Below, in pieces: positions 9,479-18,560 of a stretch of 64,000 nt of DNA. This stretch comes from Burkholderiaceae bacterium (GTDB taxonomy: Bacteria; Pseudomonadota; Gammaproteobacteria; Burkholderiales; Burkholderiaceae). The position numbers and the translations under genes were made by a program. Positions within the stretch are counted from its first letter, which is position 1. Each line of letters opens with the position of its first letter. The notes under the pieces are model-generated. The model was not told the origin of the DNA. It worked only from the letters and a program-made list of their open reading frames with translations, and searched no databases. The stretch spans positions 24,558-88,557 of the forward strand of contig JAJPEN010000051.1 of assembly GCA_021166835.1 (NCBI GenBank), given 5' to 3'.

Positions 9479-10483
9479 ATGCCGGTCCCCCTCGAGCTGT
9501 CGTCCTCCGCGCTGCTGCGTTTCGGCGACGAATCGCTCGACCTCGTCGAGCTGGCGCGCCTGCTGCAGGCGATCGGCGAGGCGCCGCGCGTGGGCAGCGC
9601 GGCGCGCGCGCTCGGCGTCTCGTACCGCGGCGCCTGGGGCAAACTCGTGCGCGCCGAGCGGCTGCTCGGCGTGGCGCTGGTCGACCGCGTGAAAGGCCAC
9701 GGCAGCCGGCTCACCGACGCCGGCGAGGCGCTCGCCGCAGCCGGCAGGCGCTTCGAGCGCGATGCGATGCGCCGGCTCGAAGTGCCGGCGAGCGCCTTCG
9801 GCGAGGCGCTCGCGCCGCTGTTCGGACCGCGCGAAAAGGCGCTGCGCGTCGCGGCGAGCCACGACCTGCTGCTGCAGGCGGTGCTGGCCGACGGCGGCGA
9901 CGCGCGCTGGAGCGTGCGCTTCGTCGGTTCCGAGCAGGCGCTGGCGGCGCTGTCGGCCGGCGAGGCGGAACTGGCCGGCTTTCACCTGCCCGAGCCGCTG
10001 CCGCGCGCGAGCGAGCGCGCCGCGGTATTCGACGACGCGCGTTGCTTCGTCGAGGCGGTGATGCGTCGCGAGCAGGGGCTCATCGTGGCGCGCGGCAATC
10101 CGCGTCGCGTGAAGGACGTGGCCGATCTCGCCCGCCCGGGGCTGCGTTTCGTCAACCGCCAGCGCGGCGCCGGCACGCGCGCCTGGTTCGACCGGCTGCT
10201 GCGCGAGCGCGGCCTGAAGCCGTCGGAGATCGCGGGCTACGAGCGCGAGGAATTCACGCACTTCGCGGTGGCCGCTTCGGTGGCGGCGGGGCTCGCCGAT
10301 GCGGGTTTCGGCTTGCGCGCGGCGGCAGTCCAGCTCGATCTCGGCTTCGTGCCGATCGGCACCGAGCGCTATTTCTTCGCAGGCGCGCGCCGGCTGCGTA
10401 CGCAACCCGCAGTGCGCTCGCTGTTGCAGCAGTTGCGCGCGCGTGCGACCCGCATGCCGGGCTACGCCCGCTGCCGCGCGTAG
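9479..10483 (+). CDS. ModE-type winged-helix regulator with periplasmic-binding-protein-like sensor domain
   Basis: Predicted transcription factor of 334 residues. Residues about 20-85 match the ModE N-terminal winged helix (ELARLLQAIGEAPRVGSAAR, then ALGVSYRGAWGKLVRAERLL, VDRVKGHGSRLTDAGEAL). The remainder is not the MOP/TOBE ligand domain of ModE. It resembles the cytoplasmic PBP-like domain found in molybdate and tungstate regulators, with FVNRQRGAGTRAWFDRLL and HFAVAASVAAGLADAGFG. It diverges from tupB across an inverted repeat, so it most likely controls that importer in response to intracellular tungstate or molybdate. Effector and polarity are inferred. Confidence 0.82.
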   Translation: MPVPLELSSSALLRFGDESLDLVELARLLQAIGEAPRVGSAARALGVSYRGAWGKLVRAERLLGVALVDRVKGHGSRLTDAGEALAAAGRRFERDAMRRLEVPASAFGEALAPLFGPREKALRVAASHDLLLQAVLADGGDARWSVRFVGSEQALAALSAGEAELAGFHLPEPLPRASERAAVFDDARCFVEAVMRREQGLIVARGNPRRVKDVADLARPGLRFVNRQRGAGTRAWFDRLLRERGLKPSEIAGYEREEFTHFAVAASVAAGLADAGFGLRAAAVQLDLGFVPIGTERYFFAGARRLRTQPAVRSLLQQLRARATRMPGYARCRA

Positions 10484-10526
10484 GCCGGCGGCCCGCGCGC
10501 CGAAGCCGCGCGAGCCGCTCGATGCG

Positions 10527-11204
10527 TCACTCCTCCGGCCGCTCGCCTCCCGCGCGCAGCGCGATGCGCATCAGGTCGGCCATCGTGCGTGCGCCGAGCT
10601 TGTCCATGATGTTCGCGCGATGCGCCTCGACGGTCTTGATGCTGATGCCCAGGTCGTCGGCGATCTGCTTGTTCAAGCGGCCCGAGACGATCAGGTCGAG
10701 CACTTGGCGCTCGCGCGCCGTGAGCCGGTCGACGCGGTCGTGCGCGTCGCGGTCGTCGCGTCGGTTGCGGGCGAGCGACTCCGCGCGCTTCAGGCATTCG
10801 CCGACCAGCTGGCGCAATTGCGCGTCGCTGAACGGCTTCTCGAGGAAGTCGTAGGCGCCTTTCTTCATCCGCGAGACCGCCATCGGCACGTCGCCGTGGC
10901 CGGTGACGAAGATCAGCGGCAGCGTCGAGCCGCGGCGCACCAGTTCCTCGTGCAGTTCCAGCCCGGACATTCCCGGCATGCGCACGTCGAGCAGCAGGCA
11001 GGCGATCGGCTCGGGGTCGGGCAGCTGCGTGAGGAACTCCTCGGCGCCGGCGAAAGTGACGACCTCGAAGCCGTTGGCTTCGAGCAGCCAGCGCGTGGAG
11101 TCGCGCACCGCTTCGTCGTCGTCCACGACGTAGACCAGGCCGCCGCGCGGCGCGGGTTCGTCGGAGTCGATCGATTCGCTGTTGGGGTCGGGGGTCATGG
11201 GCAT
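10527..11204 (-). CDS. FixJ-family two-component response regulator
   Basis: Receiver domain at residues about 22-140 with acidic pocket VDDDE and phospho-acceptor Asp73 (LLLDVRMPGMSG), conserved Thr in FVTGHGD and Lys in FLEKPF. A LuxR/NarL-type helix-turn-helix follows (LTARERQVLDLIVSGRLNKQ, then SIKTVEAHR). At 225 residues it is a standard FixJ/StyR-like DNA-binding regulator. It lies 42 bases downstream of the histidine kinase gene on the same strand, so the two are a cognate pair. Target genes are unknown; divergent aceE is the nearest promoter on the kinase side. Confidence 0.9.
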   Translation of the reverse strand: MPMTPDPNSESIDSDEPAPRGGLVYVVDDDEAVRDSTRWLLEANGFEVVTFAGAEEFLTQLPDPEPIACLLLDVRMPGMSGLELHEELVRRGSTLPLIFVTGHGDVPMAVSRMKKGAYDFLEKPFSDAQLRQLVGECLKRAESLARNRRDDRDAHDRVDRLTARERQVLDLIVSGRLNKQIADDLGISIKTVEAHRANIMDKLGARTMADLMRIALRAGGERPEE

Positions 11205-11246
11205 CGACAGGTTTCGTTCACGGGGCCAGGGATTTCGACGCGCGCA

Positions 11247-14015
11247 TCAGGCGGGCACCGCGGCCGCGACGCGCGCATCGATCGGAAGCGTGAAGCGGAA
11301 GCTGCAGCCGCCGCTTTCGGGCGTCTGCGCCCACAGCCGGCCCTTGTGCGATTCGACGATCGAGCGGCAGATGTTCAGGCCCATCCCCATGCCTTCGCTC
11401 TTCGTCGTGAAGAAGGGTTCGAACAGTCGTTCGCGCGTTCCGCTGGGCAGGCCCGTGCCGCGGTCGGTGACGCTGAACTCGAGCTGGTCGTCGTGCTGCT
11501 CCACGGCGAGCACGACGCGGCGGCACGCGCCCGCGGGCGAGTCGCGCATCGCGTCCAGCCCGTTCTTCAGCAGGTTCAGCAGCACCTGTTCGATCAGGAT
11601 CGGATCGACGAACAGCGGGGGCAGCCGCTCGGGCATCTCGGTGACGATCGGGATGCCCAGACGCCGCGCGTCGATGTCGGCCAGCCCGACCGCGTCGGCG
11701 ACGATCGTCGCCACTTCGCAGCGCCGGCGTTCCGGTTCGCTGCGCTTGACGAAGTTGCGGATGCGGCGGATCACCTCGCCGGCGCGCGCGGCCTGCGCGC
11801 TCGTCTTCGACAGCGGATCGAGCAGGTCCTCGGGCGCGATCGGCTGCCCGGCTGCCGCCGACGCGCGCACGCGGGCCGACATCCCCATGCAGTAGTTGGC
11901 GATCGCCGTCAGCGGCTGGTTCAGCTCGTGCGCCAGCGACGAGGCCATCTCGCCCATCGTCACCAGGCGCGAGGTGCGCTGCAGCTTGCGATCCTGCTCG
12001 CGCTGCTGCTCCTCGATTTCGTGCCGTCGCGTGGTATCGGTGGCGACGAGCAGCTCCACCGGGCTGCCGTCGACCCAGCGGATCTGCCGAACGCGCAGGT
12101 CGAACCACAGGCCGAGCGCGGGGTCGAAGACCTCGGCCGGCCCGCTCGTCTCGCCGGCCTGTGCGTAGCTTTCGAGAAGCGCTTCGTGGCGGCGGCTGTC
12201 GGCGCCGAACAGGCGGCGGTACATCCGGTTCGCGAACAGCAGTTCGGCGCCGTGGCGCGATCCTTCCGCGGCGCGGGCGACCACCGAAACCGATGCGTCC
12301 AGCTCGTCGAGCACGGTGGTGAAGCGCTCGTGCGCGGCGGCGAGCTGCTCGCGGATGCGCTTGGGTTCGGTGACGTCGGTCATCGACGTCATCCATCCCG
12401 TCTGCCGGCCTTCCGCGTCGATCAGCGGGGAGACGTACATGCGCGCGTCGAACAGCGAACCGTCCTTGCGCCGCACCTTCACCTCGAAGCCGCTGGCCGG
12501 GGTACGACCGGCCAGCACGCGCTCGAGGTTCTCCCGGTTCGCTTCGTTGCCGCTGGGCCAGTACGCATACGGCGGCATGCTGCCGACCAGTTCCTCCTCG
12601 GTGAAGCCGACCATGTTGCAGAACGCCGGGTTCACGTAGCCGATGCGCCCCTCCATGTCGAAGGCGCGCATTCCGGTGAGCATCGAGTTCTCCATTGCCC
12701 GCCGGTACGCGGTCTCGGCGGCGAGCGCGAGTTCCGCGTTGCGACGCTCGGTGACGTCGCGCGCGACCGCGTACAGCAGCGGTCGTTGCGCATCCGGGTC
12801 GCGGCGCAGCGACCAGTGCAGCCAGCGCCAGCCCGCCGCCGCGCGTTTCGGCGTGTCGACGAGGGGCTCGCCCGGCGCGAGCCCCGGCTCCTGCGCGCGA
12901 AAGCGCGCCTCGAAGCTCGCCGAAGACACGCCGGGGCGGCGGATCTGTTCGAGCGCGATCGCGACCTGGTCGCGGTCGTCCGGGTGCACCCAGCGGTCGA
13001 TGCGGCGGCGACGCTCGCCGGCGCCGAGCACCTGGCGGAACGCCGGATTGCCGCGCACCAGCGCGCCGTCGGTCTCGAACACGCACAGCGGATCGGGCGA
13101 CAGCGTGAACAGCCGATCGCGCTCGTACTCGGCGAAGAGGCGCCGACGCGCGTGCCCCCACAGCGCGACCAGGCTCGCGAGGATCGCCAGCGACAGGCCG
13201 ACGACGGCGGCCATCAGCGTGCGATCGACCAGGTACGGCTGCTGCTCGTAGGCGAAGGCGCGCAGGCGCACGCCGTGACCCGGCGGATCGAGCGCGACCT
13301 CCCGCGTGAGATGCGCGAAGTCGATTTCGAAGAGCGAGGAGCTGACCAGCGTGTTGCCGTCGCGATCGACGATCGCCAGCTGGTAGCGGTCGCGGATCGT
13401 CTGCAGCAGCGAACCGCTCATCACCTGGTTCAGCGAGTAACCGACGATCACGGCCCCGCCGAAACCGCTCGGGCCCGCGACCGGGGCATCCAGCTCGAAC
13501 AGCACGTCGCTGGAAGCGGCGGTGAAGGGCGCGGTGTAGGTGGGACGCAGCGTGGCGCGCGCTTCGTCGAAGGCGGCGCGGCCGGCCGGATCGGCGATGC
13601 GCGCGCCTTCCGCGCGCGAGGCCAGCGGCGCGACGTCGCGCGCGCGGACCACGTGGACGACACGCCCTTCGGCGTCGGCGATCGCAACGTAGACCGCGGC
13701 CGGCTGCTGCGCGAGGAAATCGGTGACCGGCTTGCCGATCGACTGCCCGCGCTGCGCGCGCGCCGACCATTCGGGCGCCGCCAGGATCAGTTCGTCCTGG
13801 TCGTCGCGGAATTCGCGGCGCAGCGCGGTCTGCGCGCCGGCGATGTCGCGGTACAGCGTCTGCCGCTGCTGGTCGCCTTCGAGCTGCTGCAGATACCAGA
13901 AGAAGACGGCCATCAGCACGACGAACAGGCCGATGCCGAAGGCGTGCGACAGCGAGAGCCAGCGGATGGCTCGCATCTCGGCGCGGCGCGTCGACGGGTC
14001 GGAGCGTGCGTTCAT
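11247..14015 (-). CDS. Membrane-bound PAS-domain sensor histidine kinase (FixL-like)
   Basis: A 922-residue hybrid-free sensor kinase. A transmembrane helix lies at about 18-40, an extracytoplasmic sensing region of roughly 220 residues follows, then a second helix near 270-292. Three PAS/PAC units come next (around SPDPLCVFETDG, MENSMLTGMRAFDMEGRIG and LDELDASVSVV). The kinase core has H-box SLAHELNQPLTAI with phospho-His near residue 697, N-box NLLKNGLDAM and G-boxes DRGTGL and GMGMGLNI. The TutC/FixL/StyS type usually works with FixJ-type regulators, as here. The signal sensed is not evident; no heme-PAS histidine was confirmed. Confidence 0.9.
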   Translation of the reverse strand: MNARSDPSTRRAEMRAIRWLSLSHAFGIGLFVVLMAVFFWYLQQLEGDQQRQTLYRDIAGAQTALRREFRDDQDELILAAPEWSARAQRGQSIGKPVTDFLAQQPAAVYVAIADAEGRVVHVVRARDVAPLASRAEGARIADPAGRAAFDEARATLRPTYTAPFTAASSDVLFELDAPVAGPSGFGGAVIVGYSLNQVMSGSLLQTIRDRYQLAIVDRDGNTLVSSSLFEIDFAHLTREVALDPPGHGVRLRAFAYEQQPYLVDRTLMAAVVGLSLAILASLVALWGHARRRLFAEYERDRLFTLSPDPLCVFETDGALVRGNPAFRQVLGAGERRRRIDRWVHPDDRDQVAIALEQIRRPGVSSASFEARFRAQEPGLAPGEPLVDTPKRAAAGWRWLHWSLRRDPDAQRPLLYAVARDVTERRNAELALAAETAYRRAMENSMLTGMRAFDMEGRIGYVNPAFCNMVGFTEEELVGSMPPYAYWPSGNEANRENLERVLAGRTPASGFEVKVRRKDGSLFDARMYVSPLIDAEGRQTGWMTSMTDVTEPKRIREQLAAAHERFTTVLDELDASVSVVARAAEGSRHGAELLFANRMYRRLFGADSRRHEALLESYAQAGETSGPAEVFDPALGLWFDLRVRQIRWVDGSPVELLVATDTTRRHEIEEQQREQDRKLQRTSRLVTMGEMASSLAHELNQPLTAIANYCMGMSARVRASAAAGQPIAPEDLLDPLSKTSAQAARAGEVIRRIRNFVKRSEPERRRCEVATIVADAVGLADIDARRLGIPIVTEMPERLPPLFVDPILIEQVLLNLLKNGLDAMRDSPAGACRRVVLAVEQHDDQLEFSVTDRGTGLPSGTRERLFEPFFTTKSEGMGMGLNICRSIVESHKGRLWAQTPESGGCSFRFTLPIDARVAAAVPA

Positions 14016-14136
14016 CTAGCGGCAAGTGTAGACAGTCCGCAGTCGAAGGACGTGTGCGGCTGTGCTCGTCGGGTGCTTCTTTTCGTTGTTGATTTTCCAC
14101 AATGAGAAAAATATTCCCGCAATCCGGAATTTAGCC

Positions 14137-14165
14137 TTGTCTTTTGCGCAGGTGCTTCCTAGAAT
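14137..14165 (+). promoter_or_regulatory. Probable sigma70 promoter of aceE
   Basis: TTGTCT (14137-14142), a 17-base spacer and TAGAAT (14160-14165) lie in a locally AT-rich stretch upstream of aceE. Transcription would start near 14172, giving a 25-base leader that contains the AGCAGGAGA ribosome binding site. Confidence 0.6.
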
Positions 14166-14196
14166 CGATCGAAGCTTCCATCCAGCAGGAGACGCC

Positions 14197-16908
14197 ATGT
14201 CCGCCGTGCCCGTTCCGCCTCGTGCGCCGGAAGTTCCCGACGATTCCGATCCGCTCGAAACGCACGAGTGGCTCGACGCGCTGGAGGCGGTCATCGACCG
14301 CGAAGGGCCCGAGCGCGCGCATTTCCTGCTCGAGCAGATGATCGACATGGCGCGCCGCTCGGGCGCGTATCTGCCGTTCTCGGCGAACACCGCGTACGTC
14401 AACACGATTCCGCCGCACCTCGAGGTTCCGTCGCCGGGCAACGCGGCCTACGAGGAGCGCATCCGCTCGTTCATCCGCTGGAACGCGATGGCCATGGTCG
14501 TGCGCGCGAACCGCATCGAGTCGCCCGACGGCGGCGGCCTCGGTGGGCACCTCGCGTCCTTCGCGTCGCTGGCGACGATGATCGGCACCGGGATGAACCA
14601 CTTCTGGCATGCGCCGCACGAGGGGCACGGCGGCGATCTCGTCTATTTCCAGGGGCACTCCGCGCCGGGGCTGTACGGCCGCGCATTCCTCGAGGGACGC
14701 CTCACCGAGGACCAGTTGAACCATTTCCGGCAGGAGGTCGGCGGCCAGGGCCTGCCCTCGTATCCGCATCCGAACCTGATGCCCGGGTTCTGGCAGTTCC
14801 CCACCGTCTCGATGGGCCTGGGTCCGCTGATGGCGATCTACCAGGCGCGGTTCCTCAAGTACCTGCACGCGCGCGGCATTGCCGATACCTCGAACCGCAA
14901 GGTCTGGGTCTTCTGCGGCGACGGCGAGATGGACGAGCCGGAATCGCTGGGCGCGATCAGCCTGGCCACGCGCGAGAAACTCGACAACCTGATCTTCGTC
15001 GTCAACTGCAACCTGCAGCGCCTGGACGGCCCGGTGCGCGGCAACGGCAAGATCATCCAGGAACTCGAGCGCGACTTCCGCGGCTCGGGCTGGAACGTCA
15101 TCAAGCTGATCTGGGGCTCGTACTGGGATCCGCTGCTCGCGCGCGACAGGGAAGGGATCCTGCAGCGCGTGATGGAGGAGACGGTCGACGGCGAATACCA
15201 GGCGTACAAGGCCAACGACGGCGCCTTCGTTCGCAGGTATTTCTTCGGCAAGCATCCGAAGCTGCTCGAAATGGTCTCGCGCATGACCGACGAGGACATC
15301 TGGCGGCTGAACCGCGGCGGTCACGATCCGCACAAGGTCTACGCGGCCTTCCACGCGGCGGTGAACCACCGCGGCCAGCCCACGGTGATCCTCGCCAAGA
15401 CGGTCAAGGGTTACGGCATGGGGCGCGCGGGCGAAGCGAAGAACCCGACGCACCAGCTGAAGAAGCTCGACGACGAATCGATCCGCCAGTTCCGCGATCG
15501 ATTCAACATCCCGATTCCGGACGACCAGCTGCACGACCTGCCGTTCTACCGGCCGCCGGAAGACACGCCCGAGATGCAGTACATGCTCGAGCGCCGGCGC
15601 GCGCTCGGCGGCTTCCTGCCGCAGCGGCGCACGCGTTCGAGCGAGTCGTTCACGATTCCCGGGCTCGACATGTTCAAGGCGGTGCTCGAGCCCACGGCCG
15701 AGGGCCGCGAGATCTCGACCACGCAGGCCTTCGTGCGCGTGCTCACCGCACTCGTGCGCAACAAGGAACTGGCGCCGCGCGTCGTGCCCATCGTGCCCGA
15801 CGAGGCGCGCACCTTCGGCATCGAGGGGATGTTCCGCCAGATCGGCATCTACGCGCCCGAAGGACAGAAATACACGCCGGTCGACAAAGACCAGGTGATG
15901 TATTACCGCGAGGACGCGGCCGGGCAGATCCTGCAGGAAGGCATCAACGAGGCGGGCGCATTCTGCTCGTGGATGGCGGCGGCGACGTCGTACTCGTCGA
16001 ACGACCGCATCATGATTCCCTTCTACATCTACTACTCGATGTTCGGCTTCCAGCGCGCCGGCGACCTCTGGTGGGCGGCCGGCGACATGCATGCGCGCGG
16101 CTTCCTGCTCGGCGGCACCGCGGGCCGCACGACGCTGAACGGCGAGGGACTGCAGCACCAGGACGGCCACAGCCACGTCCTCACGTCGGTGATCCCGGAC
16201 TGCCTGTCCTACGACCCGGCCTTCGCGCACGAATTCGCGGTGATCGTCCACGACGGCCTGCGCCGGATGATCCAGGAGCAGGAGGACGTCTACTACTACA
16301 TCACCGTCATGAACGAGAACTACGCGCAGCCGGGTCTCGTTCCCGGCGACGAGGAGGGAATCGTTCGCGGCGGCTACCGGTTCCGCGCCGGCACGAAGGA
16401 CGCCGCGCAGCGCGTGCAGCTGCTCGGGTCGGGAACGATCCTGCGCGAGGTGCTGGCGGCGGCCGAGCTGCTCGAAAACGACTGGGGCATCGCCGCCGAC
16501 GTCTGGAGCATGACCAGCTTCACGGAACTGCGGCGCGACGGACTCGATTGCGAACGCTGGAACATGCTGCACCCCGAAGAGCCGCCGAAGGTGCCGTACG
16601 TCACGCGGATGTTCGAGAAGACCTCGGGCCCGCTGGTGGCAGCCACCGACTACATGAAGGCCTACGCCGGCCAGATCCGTCCGTTCCTGCCCGCGGGGCG
16701 GCGTTATCACGTGCTCGGCACCGACGGTTTCGGCCGTTCCGATTTCCGCGCGCGCCTGCGCGAGCATTTCGAAATCGACCGGCGTTTCGTGGTCGTGGCC
16801 GCGCTGACCGCGCTGGCCGACGACGGTGTCGTCGAGCGCAGGCTCGTCGCCGACGCGATCGGCAAGTACGACATCGATCCCGAGAAGCCGAACCCGCATC
16901 ACGCCTGA
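14197..16908 (+). CDS. aceE: Pyruvate dehydrogenase E1 component (homodimeric type)
   Basis: Thiamine diphosphate-dependent decarboxylation of pyruvate and acetyl transfer to the lipoyl group of E2. The 903-residue length is typical of the homodimeric AceE. The diphosphate-binding motif is CGDGEMDEPES near residue 240, and the early segment ERIRSFIRWNAMAMVVRANR is a family hallmark. The C-terminal transketolase domain carries the conserved GTDGFGRSDFR. The ATG at 14197 is preceded by CAGGAGA. Genes for E2 and E3 follow on the same strand. A FixL-like kinase gene diverges from its promoter. Confidence 0.97.
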   Translation: MSAVPVPPRAPEVPDDSDPLETHEWLDALEAVIDREGPERAHFLLEQMIDMARRSGAYLPFSANTAYVNTIPPHLEVPSPGNAAYEERIRSFIRWNAMAMVVRANRIESPDGGGLGGHLASFASLATMIGTGMNHFWHAPHEGHGGDLVYFQGHSAPGLYGRAFLEGRLTEDQLNHFRQEVGGQGLPSYPHPNLMPGFWQFPTVSMGLGPLMAIYQARFLKYLHARGIADTSNRKVWVFCGDGEMDEPESLGAISLATREKLDNLIFVVNCNLQRLDGPVRGNGKIIQELERDFRGSGWNVIKLIWGSYWDPLLARDREGILQRVMEETVDGEYQAYKANDGAFVRRYFFGKHPKLLEMVSRMTDEDIWRLNRGGHDPHKVYAAFHAAVNHRGQPTVILAKTVKGYGMGRAGEAKNPTHQLKKLDDESIRQFRDRFNIPIPDDQLHDLPFYRPPEDTPEMQYMLERRRALGGFLPQRRTRSSESFTIPGLDMFKAVLEPTAEGREISTTQAFVRVLTALVRNKELAPRVVPIVPDEARTFGIEGMFRQIGIYAPEGQKYTPVDKDQVMYYREDAAGQILQEGINEAGAFCSWMAAATSYSSNDRIMIPFYIYYSMFGFQRAGDLWWAAGDMHARGFLLGGTAGRTTLNGEGLQHQDGHSHVLTSVIPDCLSYDPAFAHEFAVIVHDGLRRMIQEQEDVYYYITVMNENYAQPGLVPGDEEGIVRGGYRFRAGTKDAAQRVQLLGSGTILREVLAAAELLENDWGIAADVWSMTSFTELRRDGLDCERWNMLHPEEPPKVPYVTRMFEKTSGPLVAATDYMKAYAGQIRPFLPAGRRYHVLGTDGFGRSDFRARLREHFEIDRRFVVVAALTALADDGVVERRLVADAIGKYDIDPEKPNPHHA

Positions 16909-16926
16909 ACGCGGTTTCCTCCGGGC

Positions 16927-16946
16927 CGCGGGCTTGCGCGCCCGCG
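16927..16946 (+). other. Hairpin between aceE and aceF
   Basis: CGCGGGC (16927-16933) and GCCCGCG (16940-16946) form a 7-bp GC stem with a six-base loop just after the aceE stop. There is no T-run, so it may stabilise the upstream message rather than end transcription. Confidence 0.35.
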
Positions 16947-17019
16947 CTCCGGCGCAAGACGATCCCCGCCGCGCGACAGCGGCACGGCGGGGCACCGAGC
17001 CTTACCGAAGAGCGAGCCC

Positions 17020-18552
17020 ATGAGCGAGACGATGCAGGTGTCCGTGCCGAACATCGGCGACTTCGACCAGGTCGAAGTCATCGAGGTTCTGGTGAACGAA
17101 GGCGATTCGGTCGCCGCCGAGCAGTCGCTGATCACCGTCGAGTCGGACAAGGCGTCGATGGAGATTCCGTCGTCGGCAGCCGGCGTCGTCACCCGCGTGC
17201 TGGTGAAGCTGGGCGACAAGGTTTCCGAGGGCACGCCGATCGTCGAGCTGCGGGCGCAGCAGGCTGCGGGGCAGCCGGCGCCGGAAGGTGCGGGACGGCC
17301 GGCGCCGGCGCAGGGCGCCGCGCAGCCTGCGCCCGTGGTGCCGCCGTCCGAGCCCGCGGCGAGCGCGCAGGCGAAGACCGGGTTGCCGGAGTCGGCGCCT
17401 TCGATGACGCCGCCGGCAAGCGCGCCGATCGCCGGCGCACGCGTGCAGCCGGCGCCGCAGGAATCGTCGACGGCGCAGGCCGATCGCGAACGCGAGGCGA
17501 TGCGTTCGGCCTACGCCGAGCCGCCGCCGCGTGCCGCCGAGGCGCAGGCGCCCAGCCTGTCGCACGGCGAGCCGTCGCCCACTGCCGGCTTCGACTACGA
17601 CCGCACGCACGTCGTCAAGCCGCACGCCTCGCCGTCGGTGCGCAGGTTCGCGCGCGAACTGGGCGTAGACCTCGCGCAGGTGCGCGGCTCCGGTCCGAAG
17701 CAGCGCATCCTGCAGGAGGACGTGCGCAACTGGGTGAAAGCGGTCGTCTCGCAGGGCGGCGCACCGCGCGCGGAAGGCGCGCCGGCGGGCACGCAGGGGG
17801 GCGCGGAAGGGAGCGGCGGGCTCTCGCTGCTGCCGTGGCCGAAGGTCGATTTCGCGAAATTCGGTCCGGTGCAGTCGAAGCCGGTCGGGCGCATACGGAA
17901 GATCGCCGCGGGCAACCTGCACCGCAACTGGGTGACGATCCCGCACGTGACGAACCACGACGACGCCGACGTCACCGAACTCGAAGCCTTCCGCCAGCAA
18001 CTGAACCGCGAGCACGAGCGCGACGGAACGAAAGTGACGCTGCTCGCGTTCCTGATCAAGGCCTGCGTGGCCGTGCTGAAGGAGTTTCCCGACTTCAACT
18101 CGTCGCTCGACGGCGAGAACCTCGTCGTGAAGGACTACTGGCACATCGGATTCGCGGCCGACACGCCGAACGGCCTGGTCGTTCCCGTGATCCGCGATGC
18201 CGACCGCAAGGGCATCCTGCAGCTCGCCCGCGAGACCTCTGAACTGGCCGCGAAGGCGCGCGAGGGCAAGCTGTCGCCCGGCGAGATGCAGGGCGGCACC
18301 TTCTCGATCTCGAGCCTGGGCGGCATCGGCGGAACCTACTTCACGCCGATCATCAACGCGCCCGAAGTGGCGATTCTCGGCGTGTGCCGCACGGCGATGC
18401 GGCCCACGTGGAACGGCAAGGCCTTCGAGCCGCGGCTGATCCTGCCGCTGTCGCTGTCGTGGGATCACCGCGTCGTCGACGGCGCGTCGGCGGCGCGCTT
18501 CAACGCGCGGCTGGCGCAGCTGCTCGCCGATTTCCGGCGCGTTCTCCTGTGA
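17020..18552 (+). CDS. aceF: Pyruvate dehydrogenase E2, dihydrolipoamide acetyltransferase
   Basis: Core acetyltransferase of the complex, 510 residues. There is one N-terminal lipoyl domain, with the lipoylated Lys in ESDKASME near residue 46. An Ala/Pro-rich linker of roughly 110 residues follows, then the peripheral-subunit-binding domain (SVRRFARELGVDLAQVRGSG) and the catalytic domain ending with active-site DHRVVDG. E. coli AceF has three lipoyl domains; here a single one sits on E2 and another on E3. The gene lies 111 bases after aceE. Confidence 0.96.
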   Translation: MSETMQVSVPNIGDFDQVEVIEVLVNEGDSVAAEQSLITVESDKASMEIPSSAAGVVTRVLVKLGDKVSEGTPIVELRAQQAAGQPAPEGAGRPAPAQGAAQPAPVVPPSEPAASAQAKTGLPESAPSMTPPASAPIAGARVQPAPQESSTAQADREREAMRSAYAEPPPRAAEAQAPSLSHGEPSPTAGFDYDRTHVVKPHASPSVRRFARELGVDLAQVRGSGPKQRILQEDVRNWVKAVVSQGGAPRAEGAPAGTQGGAEGSGGLSLLPWPKVDFAKFGPVQSKPVGRIRKIAAGNLHRNWVTIPHVTNHDDADVTELEAFRQQLNREHERDGTKVTLLAFLIKACVAVLKEFPDFNSSLDGENLVVKDYWHIGFAADTPNGLVVPVIRDADRKGILQLARETSELAAKAREGKLSPGEMQGGTFSISSLGGIGGTYFTPIINAPEVAILGVCRTAMRPTWNGKAFEPRLILPLSLSWDHRVVDGASAARFNARLAQLLADFRRVLL

Positions 18553-18560
18553 GTCGAACC

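Noticed and set aside
11218..14100. A 960-codon open frame on the minus strand in a second frame of the histidine kinase gene
   Set aside because: It is Arg/Ala/Gly-rich with no recognisable domain and lies within a gene with clear kinase motifs; long shadow frames are expected at this GC content.
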